From Liquorilactobacillus ghanensis DSM 18630 (GTDB taxonomy: Bacteria > Bacillota > Bacilli > Lactobacillales > Lactobacillaceae), in contig NZ_AZGB01000025.1 in NCBI RefSeq assembly GCF_001435235.1, positions 29,200-93,199 on the forward strand: a stretch of DNA of 64,000 nucleotides, given 5' to 3'. Each line of letters opens with the position of its first letter. Position 1 is the first letter of the stretch. Under the pieces are notes generated by a model. It had not been told where the DNA came from. It was given only the letters and a program-made list of their open reading frames with translations, and did no database searches. The position numbers were made by a program, and so were the translations under genes. Below are positions 6,678 through 20,693 of this stretch, piece after piece.

Positions 6678-8051
6678 CTATTTTTCTGTACGTTCCAACA
6701 CCGTCACGCTCTCCACATGATTCGTCTGTGGGAACTGATCAAACGGCTGAATTGGTCCCGTCACTTGATAGCCATTTTCGGTTAAAAATTGTAAATCACG
6801 AACTAGCGTTGCCGGATTGCAGCTGACGTACACGATTTTTTTTGGCGCCAACGTCAGCGTATTCTCCAAAACTTTTGTCTCCAATCCTTTACGCGGCGGA
6901 TCAAAAACAACGATATCTGGCTTTAAACCAGCACTCGCCCATTTGCCAAATTGTTCTTCAGCCGCGGCAACTTTAAATTCAGCATTGGTAATTCCATTTA
7001 AAACAGCATTTTGCTTGGCATCTTTAATCGCATCAGCAACAATTTCGACACCATAAACTTGTTTGGCCTTTTTCGCTAAACTCAGTGAAATCGTGCCGAT
7101 CCCGCAATAAGCATCAATTACGGTTTCTTTGCCGCTCAATTGAGCAGCTTCAGCGACATACTGATAAATTTTTTCAGTTTGCAATGAATTAACTTGGAAA
7201 AATGAGCGCGGTGAAATCGCAAACTTGATGCCGTTCAATTGATCTTCAATTTGTGGTTTACCAGCCAATAACTTTTCCTGTTTGCCCATAATTACATTAG
7301 TTTTGTCAGCATTAATATTCTGATAAACACTAACTACATCTTGACAGTGACTCATGATTTGCTGTGCCAGCTGAGTGCCAGCCGGCAATTTGCGCGAACG
7401 AGTCACCAAAGTCACCATGACCTGCCCACTATAATGTCCACGCCGAATAACAATATGGCGGATAACTCCACTATGTTGGCGTTCATTATACGCTGGAACT
7501 TCAAACTCACGCAAAACTGCTTGAACAGCTTCCAATACCTGATCAATCCGCGGATCTTGAATCAAGAAATCATGCATTGGCACAAACTGATGACTTCGCT
7601 GGCGGAAAAAGCCCGTTTCCAATTGACCATTGACCATCCGCACTGGAATCTGGGCTTTATTACGATAATGCAACGGTTCAGCCATTCCTCGCGTTGATGC
7701 TACCGCGATTTGATCTAGATGCGCTTTATGCAGCAGTTCTTCAATCTGCTGCTGTTTGAAACGCAATTGAGCCTCATATTTCAAATGCTGCAAAGGTGCA
7801 ATTCCCGTTTGCAGATAGGCTGATTCTGAATCTAATTGGCGATCCGGACTATCATTATAACGTTTAATTACCTTGGCAAAACCGTAATTACGACTTGCTT
7901 TCATCACGTGAGCTAAAATTTTTTCACTTGGCAAGGCATCATCAATAAATAATGGATAATGATCGACCTTGGCGACCCCACGTCCTTGATAACTGAGGTC
8001 TTCAACGGTGACCTCAAGTTCTTGATTCTTTTGTACCGGAGTATTTTTCAT
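6678..8051 (-). CDS. rlmD: 23S rRNA (uracil-C5-)-methyltransferase, RlmD/RlmCD type
   Basis: This enzyme methylates C5 of uridine in 23S rRNA using SAM. The protein has an N-terminal TRAM domain (about 8-65). The TrmA-type methyltransferase domain shows DAYCGIGTISL (SAM binding), FDPPRKGLE, and the catalytic cysteine in VSCNP (about 411). The region that normally carries the [4Fe-4S] cysteines just before LQHL reads AYLQTGIAP (about 78-86) and has no cysteine. The frame is open to 8093, but ATG at 8051 with GTAGGA upstream is the likely start, because the longer form would begin inside the preceding hairpin. That gives 457 residues. It is expressed alone. Confidence 0.92.
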   Translation of the reverse strand: MKNTPVQKNQELEVTVEDLSYQGRGVAKVDHYPLFIDDALPSEKILAHVMKASRNYGFAKVIKRYNDSPDRQLDSESAYLQTGIAPLQHLKYEAQLRFKQQQIEELLHKAHLDQIAVASTRGMAEPLHYRNKAQIPVRMVNGQLETGFFRQRSHQFVPMHDFLIQDPRIDQVLEAVQAVLREFEVPAYNERQHSGVIRHIVIRRGHYSGQVMVTLVTRSRKLPAGTQLAQQIMSHCQDVVSVYQNINADKTNVIMGKQEKLLAGKPQIEDQLNGIKFAISPRSFFQVNSLQTEKIYQYVAEAAQLSGKETVIDAYCGIGTISLSLAKKAKQVYGVEIVADAIKDAKQNAVLNGITNAEFKVAAAEEQFGKWASAGLKPDIVVFDPPRKGLETKVLENTLTLAPKKIVYVSCNPATLVRDLQFLTENGYQVTGPIQPFDQFPQTNHVESVTVLERTEK

Positions 8052-8079
8052 TTTTTTCCTACTTTCTTTTTTTGCTAAG

Positions 8080-8115
8080 AAGGGCTGTGACAAAGGTTTT
8101 ATTTGTCACAGCCCC
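8080..8115 (-). terminator. Hairpin terminator after dagK
   Basis: A strong 14-bp inverted repeat (AGGGGCTGTGACAAA and its complement) with a seven-base loop lies between dagK and rlmD. The T run after it is poor (CCCTTCTTAG), so termination may be partial. Confidence 0.65.
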
Positions 8116-8166
8116 TCAGACTTACTTTAAGCTCGCTGATTAAATTGTAGTTTGCACTAATTAAAA

Positions 8167-9207
8167 CTAATCTTCAGTTTTACTGTCTGCCTGCTTGGTT
8201 TGTTTAAGTTCTTGTCCAGTCAGATCTTCAACTTCTTCTACAAAATGCTGGCTTGCTGTTAACTCTGCCGGTGTTTGTTCCGAGCTGATCGCTCCATCGG
8301 GCAGTTGATCAGTATTGGCAAACATTTCAATGTGTTGCTTCAAATCATGGAAAACCATTGGTGCATCTCCACCATATTCTCCATCAATGTTGATCATCAT
8401 TTTTTCATCAACTGGGCGGGCAATCAGCTTAGAAGTTTTGACATATAAAATCCGTGGATCTTTCACATGCTTGCCACCATTGAGCACCATTGTAATCAAT
8501 TGCAAGATTTCCATTAAATTGCTGGTTTTTACCACAATTAAAGTAAACTTGCCGTCATCCAAAGATGCGTCTGGAACCAATTGCTCAAATCCACCAACTG
8601 AATTAGTCAGTGCTAAGAAAAACATTGAAGCTCGACCATTAAAAACGCCGCCATCATATTCTAAATGCATCTTAATTGGTTTAATTTGCGGCAATAATTC
8701 TGCACCCTTGAACAAATAAGCCAAATAACCGAATAATGATTTAAACTCTGATGGAACACCATAAGTCAATTCCGTCAACAACCCACCTCCAGCAATGTTG
8801 ACAAAATATTTATCATTGGCTTGGCCAATATCCATCTTGATCGTCTTGCCTTTAGCAATTACTTTGGCTGCCGCGATCGGATCATCACGCGGAATTTTCA
8901 AAGCTCGCGCATAATCATTAGTCGTACCGGCAGGAATAATCCCCATTTTAGGGCGATGCTTCAACGGAGCAATTCCGTTTACAACTTCATTGATCGTTCC
9001 ATCACCGCCAGCCGCAATGACCAAATTAAAACCGGCTTGACCAACCCGCAACGCTTCATTTCGAGCCGAATTCGGCTCCGGCGTTGTTTGAAAAGCACTG
9101 GTTTCGTAACCAGCTCGTTCAAGGATATTCAAAATATAAACTAAATCATTTTTCATTGCTTCCCTACCGGAAGTTGGATTGTAAATAATCCGGCAACGCT
9201 TTTGCAT
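8167..9207 (-). CDS. dagK: Diacylglycerol kinase, DgkB type
   Basis: This soluble lipid kinase phosphorylates diacylglycerol from lipoteichoic acid turnover so that it can re-enter phospholipid synthesis. The 346-residue protein shows the DAGK catalytic signature: YNPTSG near the N-terminus, GGDGTINEV (67-75) and IPAGTTNDYARAL (91-103). The C-terminal beta-sandwich half runs to about residue 295. A polar acidic tail of about 45 residues follows and looks dispensable. ATG at 9207 has AAGGAGA upstream. It lies 36 bases after gatB and appears to be the last gene of the pcrA-to-dagK unit, a linkage with gatCAB often seen in lactobacilli. Confidence 0.92.
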   Translation of the reverse strand: MQKRCRIIYNPTSGREAMKNDLVYILNILERAGYETSAFQTTPEPNSARNEALRVGQAGFNLVIAAGGDGTINEVVNGIAPLKHRPKMGIIPAGTTNDYARALKIPRDDPIAAAKVIAKGKTIKMDIGQANDKYFVNIAGGGLLTELTYGVPSEFKSLFGYLAYLFKGAELLPQIKPIKMHLEYDGGVFNGRASMFFLALTNSVGGFEQLVPDASLDDGKFTLIVVKTSNLMEILQLITMVLNGGKHVKDPRILYVKTSKLIARPVDEKMMINIDGEYGGDAPMVFHDLKQHIEMFANTDQLPDGAISSEQTPAELTASQHFVEEVEDLTGQELKQTKQADSKTED

Positions 9208-9243
9208 TTGTCTTTCTCCTTCAACCCGCTTGAACTTAATTAA

Positions 9244-10674
9244 TTATCTTGCTTTTAAACTAGCAATTAATAACTTGTTGACAACTTTCGGATTGGCCTT
9301 GCCATGAGTCTGTTTCATGATCTGACCAACCAAGAACCCGATTGCACGATCTTTACCATTTTTAAAATCATCAATTGATTTTTGATTGCCATCCAATACC
9401 TGATCGATAATCGGCTGTAAAACAGCTGGATCAGATAACTGTACCAAGCCCTTGCTTTCGACCCAAGCTTTTGGCTCACTGCCGTTAGTGATAATTTCCT
9501 TAAAGACTTTTTTGGCAATCTTAGAAGAAATCGTTTCATTCTCAATCAATTTAATCATGGTTGCCAAATTAACTGGTGTCAGCGCCGTTTCCGGCAAGTC
9601 AATCTGCTTAGCATTCAAGTAAGCATTAACTTCACCCATCAGCCAGTTGGCAGCTAATTTAGGATCAGCTCCTTGTGCTACTGCAGCTTCAAAGAAATCT
9701 GACATTTCCTTAGTCTGAGTCAGCACACCGGCATCATACTCCGGTAAGCCCCAATCATTAACATAACGTGCGCGACGGTTTTCCGGCATTTCTGGAAGTG
9801 ACTGGCGTACTTCTTCGAGCCACTCATCTGAAATGTGTACCGGCGGCAAATCTGGTTCTGGGAAATAGCGATAATCACTGGCACCCTCTTTGACACGCAT
9901 CAAAATTGTTTCACCAGACGCTTCATCAAAGCGCCGCGTTTCCTGCTGGACCTTGCCACCAGCCATTAAAACTCGTTGCTGGCGTTTAGATTCATAATGT
10001 GCACCTTTACGTACATGCTCAAATGAATTCAAGTTCTTCATTTCAGTTCTGATTCCTAATTTATCAGCACCAATCGGTCGAACCGAAACATTAACATCAG
10101 CACGCATCGAACCTTCTTCCATTTTAACATCGGAAATTCCGGTAAATTGAATTACCTGACGCAGCTTAACCAGATAAGCATAGGCCTCTTCAGCTGAAGA
10201 AATTTCTGGTTTAGAAACAATTTCAATCAAAGGAGTTCCCTGCCGGTTCAAATCAACATAGGAATATCCATCAGGATTATGCGTGTTTTTACCAGCATCT
10301 TCTTCGACGTGCATCTCTTCGATTCCAACTTTTTTCTTCTTACCATCAACTTCGATTTCAAGCCAGCCATGACGGCCAATCGGCGTATCTGACTGTGTGA
10401 TCTGATAAGCTTTAGGATTATCTGGATAAAAATAGTTTTTCCGATTGAAAATCATATCACGGGTTACCGTACAATGCAAAGCTAATGCCGCCCGCATCCC
10501 AAATTCAATAACTCTCTTATTAACAGTCGGCAAGGCTCCTGGATAGCCCCAATCAACAACGTTAGTGTTGGTATTGGGTGCTGAACCGTATTTAACTGGT
10601 GCTGGCGAAAATGCCTTAGAATTTGTTTTCATTTCAACATGGACTTCTAGCCCAATCGTTGTCTCAAAATTCAT
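9244..10674 (-). CDS. gatB: Asp-tRNA(Asn)/Glu-tRNA(Gln) amidotransferase subunit B
   Basis: GatB holds the misacylated Glu-tRNA(Gln) or Asp-tRNA(Asn) and activates its carboxyl group with ATP before GatA-derived ammonia attacks. The 476 residues match the family. The N-terminal catalytic part opens with [10 protein letters not shown] and carries [10 protein letters not shown] and the kinase-like core with [15 protein letters not shown] helical domain and the C-terminal YqeY-like tail (about 330-476), used for tRNA binding, follow. Its ATG shares one base with the gatA stop (TAATG), so the two are translationally coupled, with GGGGGT as ribosome binding site. Confidence 0.97.
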   Translation of the reverse strand: MNFETTIGLEVHVEMKTNSKAFSPAPVKYGSAPNTNTNVVDWGYPGALPTVNKRVIEFGMRAALALHCTVTRDMIFNRKNYFYPDNPKAYQITQSDTPIGRHGWLEIEVDGKKKKVGIEEMHVEEDAGKNTHNPDGYSYVDLNRQGTPLIEIVSKPEISSAEEAYAYLVKLRQVIQFTGISDVKMEEGSMRADVNVSVRPIGADKLGIRTEMKNLNSFEHVRKGAHYESKRQQRVLMAGGKVQQETRRFDEASGETILMRVKEGASDYRYFPEPDLPPVHISDEWLEEVRQSLPEMPENRRARYVNDWGLPEYDAGVLTQTKEMSDFFEAAVAQGADPKLAANWLMGEVNAYLNAKQIDLPETALTPVNLATMIKLIENETISSKIAKKVFKEIITNGSEPKAWVESKGLVQLSDPAVLQPIIDQVLDGNQKSIDDFKNGKDRAIGFLVGQIMKQTHGKANPKVVNKLLIASLKAR

Positions 10675-12137
10675 TAATTCTGACCCCCAATCGCTGGAAT
10701 TTCTTTATGAAAATCAGTTGCCTGTTCGAATGCGTAGCCGGCACGATACATCGTATTTTCCGCAAAACGGTTAGCGATCAACTGCAACCCAATCGGCAAA
10801 CCATCAGCAAAACCAGCTGGCAAGGACATTCCCGGCAAACCAGCCAAGTTAACGGGAATTGTCAAAATATCATTCATATACATCGTAATCGGATCATCAA
10901 TATCTTCACCAATTCCAAAAGCTGTTGTCGGAGCGGTCGGTCCCAAGATCAAATCATAATCAGCAAAGACCTTGGCAAAGTCCTGACAAATCAAAGTCCG
11001 AACCTGGGCTGCTTTTTTGAAGAATGCATCATAAGTTCCGGCTGACAAGGAGAATGTTCCCAACATGATCCGCCGTTTAACTTCGTCGCCAAAAGCTTCA
11101 GAACGCGATTTGACATAAACATCTTCTAGATTTTTAACATCCTGTGCACGATAACCATAACGAATACCATCAAAACGCTGTAAGTTCGAGCTGGCTTCAG
11201 AAGAAGCAATAATGTAGTAAACCGGAACACCATATTTACTATGCGGCAAACTAACCTCATCAACGGTTGCTCCTAATTTTTCAAACGTACTGATTGCCTG
11301 CTTAATTGCTGCTTTAACTGGCTCAGCAATTCCTTCACCAAGGTATTCTTTAGGAACGGCGATCTTCATATTCTTAATATTGCCATCTAATCCTGCCGCA
11401 AAGTCAGGGACTTTTTGGTTTGAACTAGTTGAGTCATGCGGATCAAGTCCACTGATAGCATTTAACAACAAAGCATTATCTTTAACATTGCGCGTAAATG
11501 GTCCAATCTGATCTAAGCTGGACGCAAAAGCAATTAAGCCGTAACGGGAAACGCGGCCATAAGTTGGCTTAACTCCGACAATTCCGTTAAAAGCTGCCGG
11601 CTGCCGAATCGAACCACCGGTATCAGAACCTAATGCAGCCAAAACTTCACCACCGGCTACCGCTGCAGCTGAACCACCAGAAGAACCACCGGGAACTTTA
11701 GTTTGATCCCAAGCATTTTTGGTTATCTGAAATGCTGAGTTTTCGGTTGAACCGCCCATCGCAAATTCATCCAGATTAGTCTTACCGATCGTAACTGCCT
11801 GCTGAGCCGCCAATTTTTCCATTACGGTTGCATCATAAATCGGCTGAAAGTTTTCCAAAATTTTGCTGGCAGCCGTTGTCCGTAAATTTTTGGTAACGAT
11901 ATTATCTTTGATTGCCAATGGAATACCAGCCAAAATATTAGCCGGATCGATTCCCTGCTGATCGAGTTTTGCAGCCTGATCCAAAGCAGCCTGTTCATTT
12001 AGTGTTAAAAAAGCTGCTAATTTTTGATCGCGTTCTTTGATCGTTGTCAATGTTTCTTTGACCAAGTCAGTCACACTGACTTCTTTTTTGACCAGCAAGT
12101 CATGCAAACTTGCTAAATCCTGCTTAAAGTAATCCAT
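10674..12137 (-). CDS. gatA: Asp-tRNA(Asn)/Glu-tRNA(Gln) amidotransferase subunit A
   Basis: GatA is the glutaminase subunit. It releases ammonia that is channelled to GatB for amidation of mischarged tRNA. The 487-residue protein belongs to the amidase-signature family and has the complete Ser-cisSer-Lys triad: K77 in AIKDNIV, S152 in [13 protein letters not shown], and S176 in [14 protein letters not shown] at 12137 lies three bases after the gatC stop. Presence of the trimeric enzyme means this organism makes Gln-tRNA, and possibly Asn-tRNA, by the indirect route. No anomaly is seen. Confidence 0.97.
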   Translation of the reverse strand: MDYFKQDLASLHDLLVKKEVSVTDLVKETLTTIKERDQKLAAFLTLNEQAALDQAAKLDQQGIDPANILAGIPLAIKDNIVTKNLRTTAASKILENFQPIYDATVMEKLAAQQAVTIGKTNLDEFAMGGSTENSAFQITKNAWDQTKVPGGSSGGSAAAVAGGEVLAALGSDTGGSIRQPAAFNGIVGVKPTYGRVSRYGLIAFASSLDQIGPFTRNVKDNALLLNAISGLDPHDSTSSNQKVPDFAAGLDGNIKNMKIAVPKEYLGEGIAEPVKAAIKQAISTFEKLGATVDEVSLPHSKYGVPVYYIIASSEASSNLQRFDGIRYGYRAQDVKNLEDVYVKSRSEAFGDEVKRRIMLGTFSLSAGTYDAFFKKAAQVRTLICQDFAKVFADYDLILGPTAPTTAFGIGEDIDDPITMYMNDILTIPVNLAGLPGMSLPAGFADGLPIGLQLIANRFAENTMYRAGYAFEQATDFHKEIPAIGGQN

Positions 12138-12140
12138 TAC

Positions 12141-12443
12141 TTATGCTTCCCCGCTTTCATCGATAATTGCTGGTACTTTGATGTAACCATCCTGACTGTC
12201 AGGTACATTTTTCATCAGTAAATCACGGTCAACACCCGGTTGAGCAGTATCGGGACGCAAGACATTTTTGGCGTCGGTAACATGCGATGTAACCGGAACA
12301 TCAGTCGTATCGACCTCACTTAGTTGTTGTACCATCTTAATGATTTCATCCATTTGTCCAGTGAATTTTTGGAGCTCTGTTTCGGAAAAAGCGAGTTTTG
12401 CTAAGCCCGCAACGTGTTTAACTTCCTCTGCATTAATTGCCAT
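12141..12443 (-). CDS. gatC: Asp-tRNA(Asn)/Glu-tRNA(Gln) amidotransferase subunit C
   Basis: GatC is the small belt-like subunit that wraps GatA and GatB together. The 100-residue protein has the usual pattern: an N-terminal helix with [14 protein letters not shown], a middle [16 protein letters not shown], and the C-terminal LRPD segment. It is first of the gatCAB cluster. An extended -10 (TGCTAGAAT) about 30 bases upstream of the ATG could give a local promoter in the 89-base gap after camS. Read-through from pcrA-ligA-camS is also likely, as no clear terminator with a U run is seen in that gap. Confidence 0.95.
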   Translation of the reverse strand: MAINAEEVKHVAGLAKLAFSETELQKFTGQMDEIIKMVQQLSEVDTTDVPVTSHVTDAKNVLRPDTAQPGVDRDLLMKNVPDSQDGYIKVPAIIDESGEA

Positions 12444-12532
12444 TTCTACTCCTTCTTTCCCTACGATAATTTTATTCTAGCATAAGTTTTTAACTTACTG
12501 ACCACTAACTGAAAAAGTCTTTGTTTTTTTTA

Positions 12533-13672
12533 TCAATAACTACCAAAAACATGAGTATAGTAAGTACTTTGTTTGGCTGTTTTAGCCAAGAAGCTTTGGA
12601 TATCACCATCACTGCCTTTTACGGTAATATCAATCGGAATCCCACTTGGCAGGTAATTGCGAGCGGCGGTTGCTAAATACTGCGTAAAAGCGGTAATTTC
12701 AGTTTCACTGTAAAATTGAGTGGTAATGTTGATATGCATCCCTTGCAGCTGTTTACCATTATATTCTGCCTGTGCGGTCACCCCAGCTAAATTAGGGAAG
12801 AAGTTTTGAACTTGCTTCTTGAAACTTTCAAAAGAAGTTTCATCGTTATCATTAGGCAGTGATGAATTGGCCGTTGTTGGCAAAACATAACTCTTCGTAT
12901 CCAAATTTTGCCACGAATTAATAGTACTGCCGCTTTTAACATAGGTATATGAATAAAACGATCCGCCAACCAGACTATCATTGCCAGCTTGTTGGAACAT
13001 GGCAATCATAATCGGAACATTATTCCCGACTTTACCGCTTGATCGCAGCCGTTGCAAAACTTTGACTGCTGCCTGTCGGCCTTCTGCAATCATTTTATCT
13101 TGCGGAATATTGGTCGTAAAGGTAGCACCATACTGTTCCTTTTGATAATAGTCTTTTCGATTCATACCGATTCCAATCGTAATTCCTGACAAAACAAGCT
13201 TGCCATTTTCCTGTTTCATATAATCCTGTTCTTCTAATTGCTGAACATAAATTGGATTACGTTTGTTTGGATCAGTCTGACCATTATCTTCAGGATTAAG
13301 TCCTAAACTATTTGATTTAGACTGCCGATCCAACCATTTTTCAACAGTAGCTGATGATAATAACTGACCTTCACGGAAAACATAATCTTTGGGTGAATAT
13401 TTAGTTTTAGATAGCTGGGTCAAACCATTTTCAAAACTCTTTAGATTCAATAAATTATCTGAGTTCTGCGAAATGCCCACTCCGCGTGCTTTGCTGGTCA
13501 GATATCGGCCATTGCTAATTACATTTTGATACTGATCGCTATTAGAGCTGCCTGTGATTTGATATCCGCTTGAACTGCTTTTACTGCTGCTGCTGTTATT
13601 TGCCGATTTACTACTGCAGCCAGCCAGCAAAAGTGCCAGCACCGCTCCGATAAGAATCCCGGTTTTTTTCAC
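12533..13672 (-). CDS. camS: CamS-family sex pheromone precursor lipoprotein
   Basis: CamS proteins are membrane-anchored lipoproteins. In enterococci and staphylococci their signal peptides are the source of pheromone octapeptides. The 379-residue precursor has a lysine start, a hydrophobic core and the lipobox LLAGC with the lipidated cysteine at 19. A serine- and asparagine-rich linker (20-50) and the globular CamS domain follow. The hydrophobic signal stretch GILIGAVLALLLAG is of the kind that yields a pheromone-like peptide, but activity here is unknown. It starts three bases after ligA, in the pcrA-ligA-camS unit common in Gram-positive bacteria. Confidence 0.92.
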   Translation of the reverse strand: MKKTGILIGAVLALLLAGCSSKSANNSSSSKSSSSGYQITGSSNSDQYQNVISNGRYLTSKARGVGISQNSDNLLNLKSFENGLTQLSKTKYSPKDYVFREGQLLSSATVEKWLDRQSKSNSLGLNPEDNGQTDPNKRNPIYVQQLEEQDYMKQENGKLVLSGITIGIGMNRKDYYQKEQYGATFTTNIPQDKMIAEGRQAAVKVLQRLRSSGKVGNNVPIMIAMFQQAGNDSLVGGSFYSYTYVKSGSTINSWQNLDTKSYVLPTTANSSLPNDNDETSFESFKKQVQNFFPNLAGVTAQAEYNGKQLQGMHINITTQFYSETEITAFTQYLATAARNYLPSGIPIDITVKGSDGDIQSFLAKTAKQSTYYTHVFGSY

Positions 13673-13675
13673 TTT

Positions 13676-17955
<4,280 letters not shown>

Positions 17956-18000
17956 AATCTTCAATCCTCTCTTGAATCCAATCAATTCCCATTATAACAA

Positions 18001-18039
18001 AATTAAAAGCAAGCTTCTTTAAAAAAAGATGAAGCTTGC
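18001..18039 (-). terminator. Terminator after the PurK-like gene
   Basis: A perfect nine-base-pair inverted repeat GCAAGCTTC/GAAGCTTGC (18009-18017, 18031-18039) is followed on the minus strand by TTTTAATT. It lies directly after the purK-like stop and before pcrA. Confidence 0.85.
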
Positions 18040-18047
18040 CGATAAAA

Positions 18048-19196
18048 TTAGTTATTTTTTGTTGCACCGCTGTCTTGCCAAATTCCGGTAGCATCGATCT
18101 GCTGCTGCAGCTCCAACAAATTATTACCAGAAACCAGTAAGTACCCGACTGTTTGTTGCTGTGCCATCTTGGGATAACGATAAAAACGATAATGCCAGTT
18201 GGTCTTTAAGACCCACTGCGTTCGCAAAGCTTCCAAGTCAGCTGTCTGCAGCTTGACCATGATTGTCGGCTGTAACAAATCAGCCGGTTCCAACGGCATT
18301 TTAGCCAAAGCTTTGATATGCTGTTCAAACATCGAAACATTTGCCCCGCGATCAAATACATATCCGGTTGGGTGCAAAGTCGGAACAATCTTCTTAACGT
18401 AAATAGCTCCACTTTCGGTAATAAAAAAGGCAATTTCCAATGCCCCGACATAATGCAGATTTTTAGCAATTTCATTGGCTAATTTATTAATTTCCGCTTT
18501 AACTGCTGAATCAAACTCACCACCAACACTGGTTTCAAATAACCGTCGCTGGCGATAATGATTTTCGACCAAAGGAAACGGCTGCAGGTTTCCCTGATCA
18601 TCTTTGACCACTAGCGCTGAAATTTCATATTTAAATGGAATCCACGCTTCTAGTACAAACGTACCACGATCAATAAAATCAGCACAACGAGCTATGTCAC
18701 TTTGCTTGGCAATCAGCTGTTGGTACCTATGACCAAATTCCTTTTGAATCGGCTTGATGATGCATGGATACCCAATTGAACTGACTGCTTGGTAAACGTC
18801 ATCCAAGCTGACAATTGTCGCATAAGGAGCAATATTAATATTCAATTGTTCCAAAAATGCCCGCTCTAATAAACGATCTTGTGCGATTTCCAAAGCATCT
18901 TTTCCTTGCGGGACCCGTGTAAAACGTTGTAGGAAACCAATAATTTCAGCTGGAATTTGATCCGAAACATAAGTAACCACGGCACATCTTTCAGCAAAAT
19001 CTTGTAATTTTCCACGATCTTGATAAGAACCGATGATTCCCAAGTCAGCTTCTTGGACAGTCGGCGATCCCTCATTGGAACTATAGGCTATGACTTTAAA
19101 GCCCATTTTTTTTGCAGTTTCAGCTAACATGATTCCATTGGGGCTTTCACCAATTATTCCAAGGGTATCTCCTGGAAATAATATCTCATTAGTCAT
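18048..19196 (-). CDS. PurK-like ATP-grasp protein with degenerate active site
   Basis: The 382-residue protein is clearly related to PurK, the N5-carboxyaminoimidazole ribonucleotide synthase of purine synthesis, along its whole length: an N-terminal Rossmann-like domain, the ATP-grasp core with LERAFLEQLNI, CIIKPI and ALEIAFFI, and the C-terminal lobe with FEQHIKALAKMPL. Key motifs differ. The GYDGKGQ loop of PurK is EFGHRYQ (153-159). The metal- and substrate-binding NExAPRxHNSGH block is KKIVPTLHPTGY (268-279), which loses the glutamate ligand. No purE or other pur gene is nearby. It may be an altered enzyme or a pseudo-enzyme. It lies between xpt-pbuX and pcrA and has its own terminator. 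The start is ATG at 19196. Confidence 0.75.
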   Translation of the reverse strand: MTNEILFPGDTLGIIGESPNGIMLAETAKKMGFKVIAYSSNEGSPTVQEADLGIIGSYQDRGKLQDFAERCAVVTYVSDQIPAEIIGFLQRFTRVPQGKDALEIAQDRLLERAFLEQLNINIAPYATIVSLDDVYQAVSSIGYPCIIKPIQKEFGHRYQQLIAKQSDIARCADFIDRGTFVLEAWIPFKYEISALVVKDDQGNLQPFPLVENHYRQRRLFETSVGGEFDSAVKAEINKLANEIAKNLHYVGALEIAFFITESGAIYVKKIVPTLHPTGYVFDRGANVSMFEQHIKALAKMPLEPADLLQPTIMVKLQTADLEALRTQWVLKTNWHYRFYRYPKMAQQQTVGYLLVSGNNLLELQQQIDATGIWQDSGATKNN

Positions 19197-19331
19197 ATTT
19201 TCACTACTTTCTATCTTACTAAAACATCAAATCAATCATTGTTTGTTTTCAAAATCATTTTAACATAAGAATGCAATTTGATTATTTAATATTTCTCAAA
19301 AACTGAAAATCCTTTTTGACAAAAAATATTC

Positions 19332-19362
19332 AAAAAAAGAGCACTGGATTTTATCCAGGCCC
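19332..19362 (-). terminator. Terminator after pbuX
   Basis: A stem of about ten pairs with one mismatch (GGGCCTGGAT with ATCCAGTGCTC) is followed on the minus strand by seven T. It is placed 30 bases beyond the pbuX stop. Confidence 0.8.
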
Positions 19363-19391
19363 GCAAATTATTTAACCGCCCGCTTGAACAG

Positions 19392-20693
19392 TTACTTCTG
19401 TTCAGTCAAGCCAGCCTTACCCTTTAAAATCACATTCAGCAATACTGACGACAAACTAGCCACAACAATTCCGTTGCCCAAGAAAAGCTGTGCTGTTCGC
19501 GGTAAAAATTCAAATAAAGTCGGATAAACCGAAACACCTAATCCCAGCCCCAAAGAAACGGCTACAATCAGCATATTACGTTGATCACTAAAGTCAACTT
19601 GAAAAAGCATTCGAATTCCTTGAACACTGATCATCGAAAACATTACCAACATTGCTCCGCCTAAAACTGATGTCGGAATAATTGTTGCAAAAGCGCCAAT
19701 TTTCGGAATTAATCCCATCAGCATCAGTAAACCAGCTGACCAATAAATCGGCCGCTTAGTTTTAATGCCGGATAATTGCAGCAAACCAACATTTTGAGAA
19801 AAGGTCGTATATGGAAAAGTATTAAAGATACCACCCAGAATTTGCGCCAATCCTTCTGCTCGATAGCCGCGTTTCAAGTCTTCAGCGGCAATATCTTGTT
19901 TTAAAATACCACCTAAAGCGAAAAAAACGCCGGTTGATTCAACCATCGAAACCAAGGCAATGATAATCATTGTAATTGAAGATGACCATTCAAATTGCGG
20001 TAAACCAAAGTAAAAAGGTTGGGGAAAATGAAACCAGCGAGCCTGAGCAATTGGTGCTAACGAAACAGTTCCCATCGCCAAAGCAATGATTGTTCCAGCT
20101 GCCAAACCAATCAAAACCGCAATTGAACTTAGAAAGCCTCTGCCCCAACGTTGTACGGCCACAATTATAATAACTGTCAAGAAGCTTAAGAACAGATCAT
20201 TCAAACTGCCAAAACTTTTAACAGTGGCATCGCCACCGCCCATATTTTGTACGGCAATTGGAATCAGCGTCAGACCGATCACAGTGATCAGTGTTCCAGT
20301 AACTACTGGCGGGAAAAGCTTTTTAATCCGTGAAAACTGACCAGCTATCAAGAAAACAAAACATCCGGCAACAATAATTGCCCCATACATTGTTCCAATC
20401 GTAAATTGTTTGCCAATCATTTTTAACGGCTCAACAGCTTGGATTGCGCATCCTAAAACTACTGGCAGACCAATACCAAAATAACGATTTCGTAATAATT
20501 GCAATAAAGTAGCTAAACCACACATAAAAATATCAATCGATACTAAATAAGTCATCTGTTCGCTGTTAAATTTAAGTGCTGTTCCGATCAGTAATGGCAC
20601 CGCAACCGCACCAGAATACATTGCCAGTAAATGCTGCAACCCTAACACAGCAGATTTGCCTTGTGAAACTTGTCGGTTAACTTCCTCAGCCAT
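19392..20693 (-). CDS. pbuX: Xanthine permease, NCS2 family
   Basis: PbuX imports xanthine, and possibly other purine bases, by cation symport. The sequence is highly hydrophobic, with roughly 12-14 membrane segments over 433 residues. It has NCS2 features: LLAMYSGAVAVPLLIG near the N-terminus, the NAT-type signature region with NVGLLQLSGIKTKRP, and VESTGVFFALGGIL. The open frame extends to 20741, but ATG at 20693 is the likely start because it overlaps the end of xpt by eight bases and has GGGGGA upstream. It is cotranscribed with xpt under the guanine riboswitch and pairs base uptake with salvage. Confidence 0.93.
   Translation of the reverse strand: MAEEVNRQVSQGKSAVLGLQHLLAMYSGAVAVPLLIGTALKFNSEQMTYLVSIDIFMCGLATLLQLLRNRYFGIGLPVVLGCAIQAVEPLKMIGKQFTIGTMYGAIIVAGCFVFLIAGQFSRIKKLFPPVVTGTLITVIGLTLIPIAVQNMGGGDATVKSFGSLNDLFLSFLTVIIIVAVQRWGRGFLSSIAVLIGLAAGTIIALAMGTVSLAPIAQARWFHFPQPFYFGLPQFEWSSSITMIIIALVSMVESTGVFFALGGILKQDIAAEDLKRGYRAEGLAQILGGIFNTFPYTTFSQNVGLLQLSGIKTKRPIYWSAGLLMLMGLIPKIGAFATIIPTSVLGGAMLVMFSMISVQGIRMLFQVDFSDQRNMLIVAVSLGLGLGVSVYPTLFEFLPRTAQLFLGNGIVVASLSSVLLNVILKGKAGLTEQK

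Noticed and set aside
8052..8093. TTG-initiated extension of rlmD
   Set aside because: It would begin inside the hairpin terminator after dagK, while ATG at 8051 has a ribosome binding site at the right distance.
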